Source: Marinilabiliaceae bacterium (GTDB taxonomy: Bacteria > Bacteroidota > Bacteroidia > Bacteroidales > Marinilabiliaceae). Taken from it: DNA of 64,000 bases. The stretch is from the NCBI GenBank assembly GCA_016933045.1, contig JAFGBR010000054.1, forward strand, positions 1-64,000, written 5' to 3'. Positions 59,999 through 64,000 of the stretch are shown here, piece after piece. Every line of letters starts with the position of its first letter. The first letter of the stretch is position 1. The translations under genes were made by a program, and so were the position numbers. The notes beneath the pieces were generated by a model. That model was not told where the DNA came from, ran no database searches, and saw only the letters and a list, made by a program, of their open reading frames with translations.

Positions 59999-61162
59999 CT
60001 ACAATGCTCTTTGATATATTGCCTTCACATCATCAACATTTAATCTTTTAAACATACCAACAGGACCAAACATACATACCTTATCAGCCATCACATCAAC
60101 ATGCTCATCTTTAAAACCAACTTCCGACAATGAAGAAGGCATACCCAGTTTTACAAAAAAATCTCTAACACACCGAATACCTTTTTTAGCAGCAACCATA
60201 TCGTCAGACTCATTTATATTCCACACATTTCGTGCCATCTGTGCAAATTTATACGCAGTTTTATCATTTAATACAAACTCCATCCAATTAGGAAACAGAA
60301 TAGCTAAACCGGCTCCGTGTGTTAAATCATTTATAGCACTTAACTGGTGTTCAAGATCGTGCGTTGCCCAATCGCCTGCTAACTTACCAGAAACAGTCAA
60401 ACCATTTAAAGCTAAACTGGAAGCCCACATCAAATTAGCTCTAGCTTCGTAATTATCGGGTTCTTTTAATGCTATAGGTCCATATTTAATACAGGTTTTT
60501 AATATTGATTCGGCAATAGAATCCTGAATAAAGGTACCTTGATCGTCAGTAAAATATTGTTCGAAAATATGACTCATGATATCGACTGTACCAGCTGAGG
60601 TTTGATATTCATTAACTGTATAGGTTAAAGTTGGATCTAACACTGAAAATACAGGTCGTAAAGAGTCATCGCCCATAGCTCTTTTATCTGACTCATCATC
60701 GTTAGAAATAACAGCATTACCATTCATTTCAGTACCCGTTGCCGATAAAGTAAGTACAGTTCCAATAGGAATAGGGGTTTCAATCTTAGCCTTGCGCATC
60801 ATAAAATCCCAGGCATCACCATGGTAAGAAACGCCTGCTGCAATAGCTTTTGAACAATCAATAACACTGCCTCCACCAACAGCTAAAATAAAATCCAAAT
60901 TATTATCGCGGCATAACCTTACACCTTCACGTACACTACTCATTCGTGGATTAGGTTGAATTCCGCTCAATTCTACAAACGGAATATTTGACTGATTTAA
61001 TATTGACACAACCTTATCGTATAACCCTGATTTTTTTATTGATCCACTTCCATAAGCAAACAAAACCCTTTTACCACTTTGAAGAATCTCTTTACCAATA
61101 TCATTAATTCTATTTTTTCCAAACAATATTTTTGTTGGTGCATAAAAATTAAAATTTTTCAT
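59999..61162 (-). CDS. Iron-containing alcohol dehydrogenase (butanol dehydrogenase-like)
   Basis: This 387-aa group III ADH starts at ATG 61162 (MKNFNFYAPTKILFGKNRI, the family N-terminus); the longer frame to 61201 adds 13 unconserved residues. The nucleotide-binding GGGSVIDCSKAIAAG is present, with metal-ligand segments SAGTVDIMSHIFEQYF and ATHDLEHQLSAINDLTHGAGLA. The sequence resembles NAD(P)H-dependent butanol dehydrogenase/YqhD, which reduces aldehydes. It could dispose of reductant in fermentation alongside the butyrate genes 8 kb away. Full length, ligands intact. Confidence 0.92.
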   Translation of the reverse strand: MKNFNFYAPTKILFGKNRINDIGKEILQSGKRVLFAYGSGSIKKSGLYDKVVSILNQSNIPFVELSGIQPNPRMSSVREGVRLCRDNNLDFILAVGGGSVIDCSKAIAAGVSYHGDAWDFMMRKAKIETPIPIGTVLTLSATGTEMNGNAVISNDDESDKRAMGDDSLRPVFSVLDPTLTYTVNEYQTSAGTVDIMSHIFEQYFTDDQGTFIQDSIAESILKTCIKYGPIALKEPDNYEARANLMWASSLALNGLTVSGKLAGDWATHDLEHQLSAINDLTHGAGLAILFPNWMEFVLNDKTAYKFAQMARNVWNINESDDMVAAKKGIRCVRDFFVKLGMPSSLSEVGFKDEHVDVMADKVCMFGPVGMFKRLNVDDVKAIYQRAL

Positions 61163-61313
61163 ACTAAAATAATTTATAAAGTAAGACATATTAAAACTCA
61201 ACTGATTTCCAACAAATAGGGCTTGATGAGTTTTAAAAAATTAAATAAAAATAATGAATATAGTACAACAATAAAAAAGTAACATATTTCTTTCAGAATA
61301 ATCAGAATTTAAT

Positions 61314-61339
61314 AAAAAAAGGCAGCATTAGCCACCTTT
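61314..61339 (-). terminator. Terminator after fabG
   Basis: On the minus strand AAAGGTGGC pairs with GCTGCCTTT (9 bp with two G-U pairs) around a TAAT loop, then T continues for four more bases. It lies 22 bases past the fabG stop. Confidence 0.75.
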
Positions 61340-61361
61340 CTGTAATAAATAAATATTTTAC

Positions 61362-62108
61362 TTACATATTCATTCCACCACAAACATGAATTATTTGACC
61401 AGTTACATACGATGACATATCAGATCCTAAAAAAACACAAACATCAGCTACATCTTCTGGTGTTCCACCTCTACGCATAGGTATTTGAGCTTCCCAGGAT
61501 TTCTTAACATCTTCGGGCAATACACCAGTCATTTCGGTAATTATAAACCCTGGAGCAATAGCGTTATGACGTATACCACGCATTCCCATCTCTTTAGCTG
61601 CCGATTTTGTAAAGCCAATAATACCTGCTTTTGACGCAGAATAATTACATTGATTTGCATTACCCGATACACCAACAACAGAGCTCATATTAATAACACT
61701 ACCAGATGCTTGTTTCCACATTACAGGCTGTACTGCTTTAGTAAAATTAAAAACTGACTTAAGATTAACGGTAATAACCGCATCCCACTGATCCTCAGTC
61801 ATTCTTTTCAATGCACCATCTTTAGTAATACCTGCATTATTCACAAGTATATCAACACGACCAAATTCCTTAACAATTTCAGCAACAACAGATTGCGTAT
61901 CTTCATAATTAGCTGCATTTGATGCATATCCTTTTGCTTTAACTCCTAAAGCATTTAATTCAGCCTCGGTTGCCTTTGCTGCATCGTTAATAACCAAATC
62001 AGTAAAAGCAACATTGCATCCCTGTTGAGCAAATTTGATGGCTATTGATTTACCTATACCACGAGCAGCTCCAGTAATAATAGCTGTTTTTCCTTCTAAA
62101 AGCTTCAT
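61362..62108 (-). CDS. fabG: 3-oxoacyl-ACP reductase
   Basis: This 248-aa short-chain dehydrogenase has the cofactor motif TGAARGIG (13-20), NNAG at NILVNNAGITKDG, and the catalytic Ser, Tyr and Lys in MSSVVGVSGN and YSASKAG. The C-terminus (MRRGGTPEDVADVCVFLGSDMSSYVTGQ) is typical of FabG. The enzyme reduces 3-oxoacyl-ACP in fatty acid synthesis; no other fab gene is nearby, so a role in 3-hydroxyacyl-CoA metabolism is also possible. The first gene of its own transcript, with a strong -7 box upstream. Confidence 0.93.
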   Translation of the reverse strand: MKLLEGKTAIITGAARGIGKSIAIKFAQQGCNVAFTDLVINDAAKATEAELNALGVKAKGYASNAANYEDTQSVVAEIVKEFGRVDILVNNAGITKDGALKRMTEDQWDAVITVNLKSVFNFTKAVQPVMWKQASGSVINMSSVVGVSGNANQCNYSASKAGIIGFTKSAAKEMGMRGIRHNAIAPGFIITEMTGVLPEDVKKSWEAQIPMRRGGTPEDVADVCVFLGSDMSSYVTGQIIHVCGGMNM

Positions 62109-62150
62109 TTGTTTATTTTTTTATTATTCTATACTTCAAAAATTGAGAAA

Positions 62151-62158
62151 CAAATGTA
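62151..62158 (-). promoter_or_regulatory. -7 box for fabG
   Basis: On the minus strand TACATTTG matches TAnnTTTG exactly, 43 bases before the fabG start. Confidence 0.5.
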
Positions 62159-62183
62159 ATATTTTTAATTAAAAATGATAACA

Positions 62184-62939
62184 CTAAATATTTTCAAGCA
62201 TCAATCCCATCTGTTTAGCCACATTTAACAATACCTCACCAGCTTTTCCTTTAATGAACAAATCAGTAACGGAATTGGTGAAATTCGAAGGCTGAGGGTT
62301 TATTTCAACAATAAATGCACCGTTTCGTTTTGCTTCGGATGGAATTAATGCGGCTGGCATAACCTCACCTGTACTCCCAACAACAAGTAACAAATCGGCA
62401 TTTCGGGCATCATTAAAACTTTTCTCGTAAGCCTCTCTCGGAATCCCTTCACCAAAAAAAACAAAATCGGGTTTTAATAATGAATTACACTTTTCGCACA
62501 AAACAGGCAAAAAATCAATATTAACCTCACTAATATACCTACGCAAACCACATTTTGTACAAACAAGGTATTTAGAGTTACCATGAAACTCATGAACTAT
62601 TAAAGCTCCCCCCTCTTGATGAAGATTATCGATATTTTGAGTTATAATGGATTTCAAAAATCCCTTTTGCTGCATTAAGCCAAGCACTTTATGAGCTATA
62701 TTTGGCTTTGCTTTACCAAAATTATCATAAAACAATTCTTTAATAACACTCCATGCTTTATCAGGGTTTGAATAAAAATATTCTATATCGAGGTTTCGTG
62801 AGTCATATTTATCCCAAATACCACTTTCGCCTCTAAAAGAAGGTATTCCGCTTTCAACAGATATTCCGGCACCGGTAAAAGCTACCATTCGTTTTGAAGC
62901 ATATATTTTCGAAACAAAAAAATCAATCTCCCCTAACAT
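62184..62939 (-). CDS. cobB: NAD-dependent protein deacylase (sirtuin)
   Basis: This 251-aa Sir2-family enzyme removes acyl groups from lysines. It starts at ATG 62939 (MLGEIDFFVSKI); the longer frame to 62963 begins at TTG. Motifs: FTGAGISVESGIPSFRG, ITQNIDNLHQEGG, the catalytic His in VHEFHGN, and the zinc set CTKCG and CEKCN, then GSTGEVMPAALIP. Its zinc site is intact. In a cell making acetyl and butyryl phosphates, non-enzymatic lysine acylation is expected, so a deacylase here is fitting, though that link is inference. Confidence 0.93.
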   Translation of the reverse strand: MLGEIDFFVSKIYASKRMVAFTGAGISVESGIPSFRGESGIWDKYDSRNLDIEYFYSNPDKAWSVIKELFYDNFGKAKPNIAHKVLGLMQQKGFLKSIITQNIDNLHQEGGALIVHEFHGNSKYLVCTKCGLRRYISEVNIDFLPVLCEKCNSLLKPDFVFFGEGIPREAYEKSFNDARNADLLLVVGSTGEVMPAALIPSEAKRNGAFIVEINPQPSNFTNSVTDLFIKGKAGEVLLNVAKQMGLMLENI

Positions 62940-63076
62940 ATCTCGTATAACTTTAATAAACAATAATTAATAAATACTATCTTAGGCATTCATGTTTAAA
63001 TATAGTTATTTTATCAAATAAGGATAACACAACATTAACCACAATCGTTCTTAAATTATTTAATCAGATCTATTTT

Positions 63077-64000
63077 ATGAAGAAATATTTAAAATTCAAA
63101 TTTGATACAAAAGCTAGATTTATTCTATATATTATTTCAGGCATTACTATTTTCAACATTCTATCAATAATTTCGATACAATATGCTCTAAAAACTAATA
63201 ATCCGGTAATAATAAGCCTCTTAGTTTTAATAACACTAACTGCAATACTTTCAATATTCATTTCTATTATTTATAAAAAATTCAACAAAACGTTATTGCT
63301 TGCAATTAAAACTGCCCACCAAATTAGCGAAGGCAATTTAGTTTTTTCGTTACCCAACAACAAAATGAACGGAAATGCAGGACAAATGATTCAGGAACTA
63401 AATGTGATGAGCAAACAATTGATTTTTTCGATTAAACAGATACGAAAAATTGCCAATAGTATAAACAAAGATGCATCGGGTTATGGGAATGAATCAGAAA
63501 AACTTGCCGAAGGTGCCAGTGAAATGGCAGCAACAGTACAACAAATATCTTCAGCTATTCAGCAAATGACTGCCAATATACATATAAACACCGAAAATTC
63601 ATTACGAACACAATCTATTGCAAAAGATGCACTTAATGGCGTTAAAAAAGGAAATGATTCAACACAGCGCATGCGCGAATCGATGAGTATAGTTGCTCAA
63701 AAAATTGCTGTTGTACAAGAAATAGCAGCCCAAACAAATATTTTAGCCTTAAATGCTGCTGTTGAAGCAGCCAGAGCAGGTGATGCCGGACGTGGCTTTT
63801 CGGTTGTTGCAACAGAAGTTAAAAAACTTGCCGAAAAAAGCAGAGTTAGTGCCATTGAAATTGAAAAATTAACACGAAAATCGTTGTTAATATCAGAAAG
63901 AGCAGGCATTGACCTTGAAAAACTGGTTCCACAAATTTCAGAAACATCAAAATTAGTTGACGAAATAGCAACATCAAGCAAAGAACAGGAAATTGGAGCA
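63077..64000 (+). CDS. Methyl-accepting chemotaxis protein, truncated by window end
   Basis: The 308 visible residues have two adjacent membrane helices (about 14-36 and 44-66) with a loop of only about seven residues, so there is no periplasmic sensor domain. A HAMP-like linker follows ([18 protein letters not shown] region), then the signalling coiled coil with the highly conserved hairpin [20 protein letters not shown] (about 215-234) and [15 protein letters not shown]. The frame is open at base 64000. It may read redox state or an intracellular cue. Bacteroidota lack flagella in most lineages, so it likely feeds a gliding, pili or other chemosensory pathway. Confidence 0.92.
   Translation, partial: MKKYLKFKFDTKARFILYIISGITIFNILSIISIQYALKTNNPVIISLLVLITLTAILSIFISIIYKKFNKTLLLAIKTAHQISEGNLVFSLPNNKMNGNAGQMIQELNVMSKQLIFSIKQIRKIANSINKDASGYGNESEKLAEGASEMAATVQQISSAIQQMTANIHINTENSLRTQSIAKDALNGVKKGNDSTQRMRESMSIVAQKIAVVQEIAAQTNILALNAAVEAARAGDAGRGFSVVATEVKKLAEKSRVSAIEIEKLTRKSLLISERAGIDLEKLVPQISETSKLVDEIATSSKEQEIGA

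Overview
The window is A+T-rich bacterial DNA from a member of the Bacteroidota, most likely an anaerobic or facultative polysaccharide degrader of the Bacteroidales/Marinilabiliales type. The evidence is T9SS C-terminal sorting tails, a hybrid two-component system with a propeller sensor, Bacteroidota-restricted families (DUF6340, DUF4465, DUF4369-thioredoxin), several exact TAnnTTTG -7 boxes, and weak or absent Shine-Dalgarno signals. The genus assignment is inference. No insertion sequence, prophage or CRISPR array was seen.

Layout, left to right. 1-3712: a Wza/Wzc-type polysaccharide export pair flanked on both sides by copies of a short dispersed repeat. 3741-8767 (minus): gatC-gatA and a single ORF in which complete GatB is fused to complete bacterial AspRS; the operon therefore encodes tRNA amidation with the charging enzyme covalently attached. 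9409-11067: a secreted Cys-rich beta-helix protein with a triple lectin-like repeat and a T9SS tail. 11256-15745 (minus): sbcDC nuclease. 15887-18206: a DUF438/hemerythrin/PAS protein, a DUF1858-DUF2249 protein and a degenerate GIY-YIG-like protein. 18285-34017: a pectin and arabinogalactan degradation locus (HTCS regulator, GH28, a GH43 exo-galactanase type, a 1420-aa protein with two GH43 modules, GH2 beta-galactosidase, CE8 pectin methylesterase) without a SusC/SusD pair inside the window. 34087-35757: rmuC and a minus-strand tRNA-Leu(GAG).

36007-45669 (plus): a cytosolic protein with helical repeats and a GH16-like domain whose catalytic triad is lost, a U32 protein of the RlhA/TrhP kind, a secreted DUF4097-like protein, aminopeptidase P, a family 2 glycosyltransferase, a TlpA-like thioredoxin protein and a DUF4465 lipoprotein. 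A T9SS trypsin-like protease converges on the last of these. 47851-53321 (minus): buk, ptb, ackA, a divergent 3-hydroxyacyl-CoA dehydrogenase and pta, a compact set for acetate and butyrate formation with ATP yield from acyl phosphates. 53818-64000: a small unknown protein, an omega-amidase-like nitrilase, YitT, a BamA-like barrel, PBP4 (dacB), a DUF6340 lipoprotein, a butanol-dehydrogenase-like iron ADH, fabG, a sirtuin, and the start of a chemoreceptor cut by the window end.

The least ordinary items are the GatB::AspRS fusion, the cytosolic pseudo-GH16 repeat protein, the degenerate GIY-YIG protein beside the DUF438 pair, and the dehydrogenase in the butyrate cluster that lacks the usual catalytic Asn. 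Several starts were moved inward from the longest possible ORF; reasons are given per gene.
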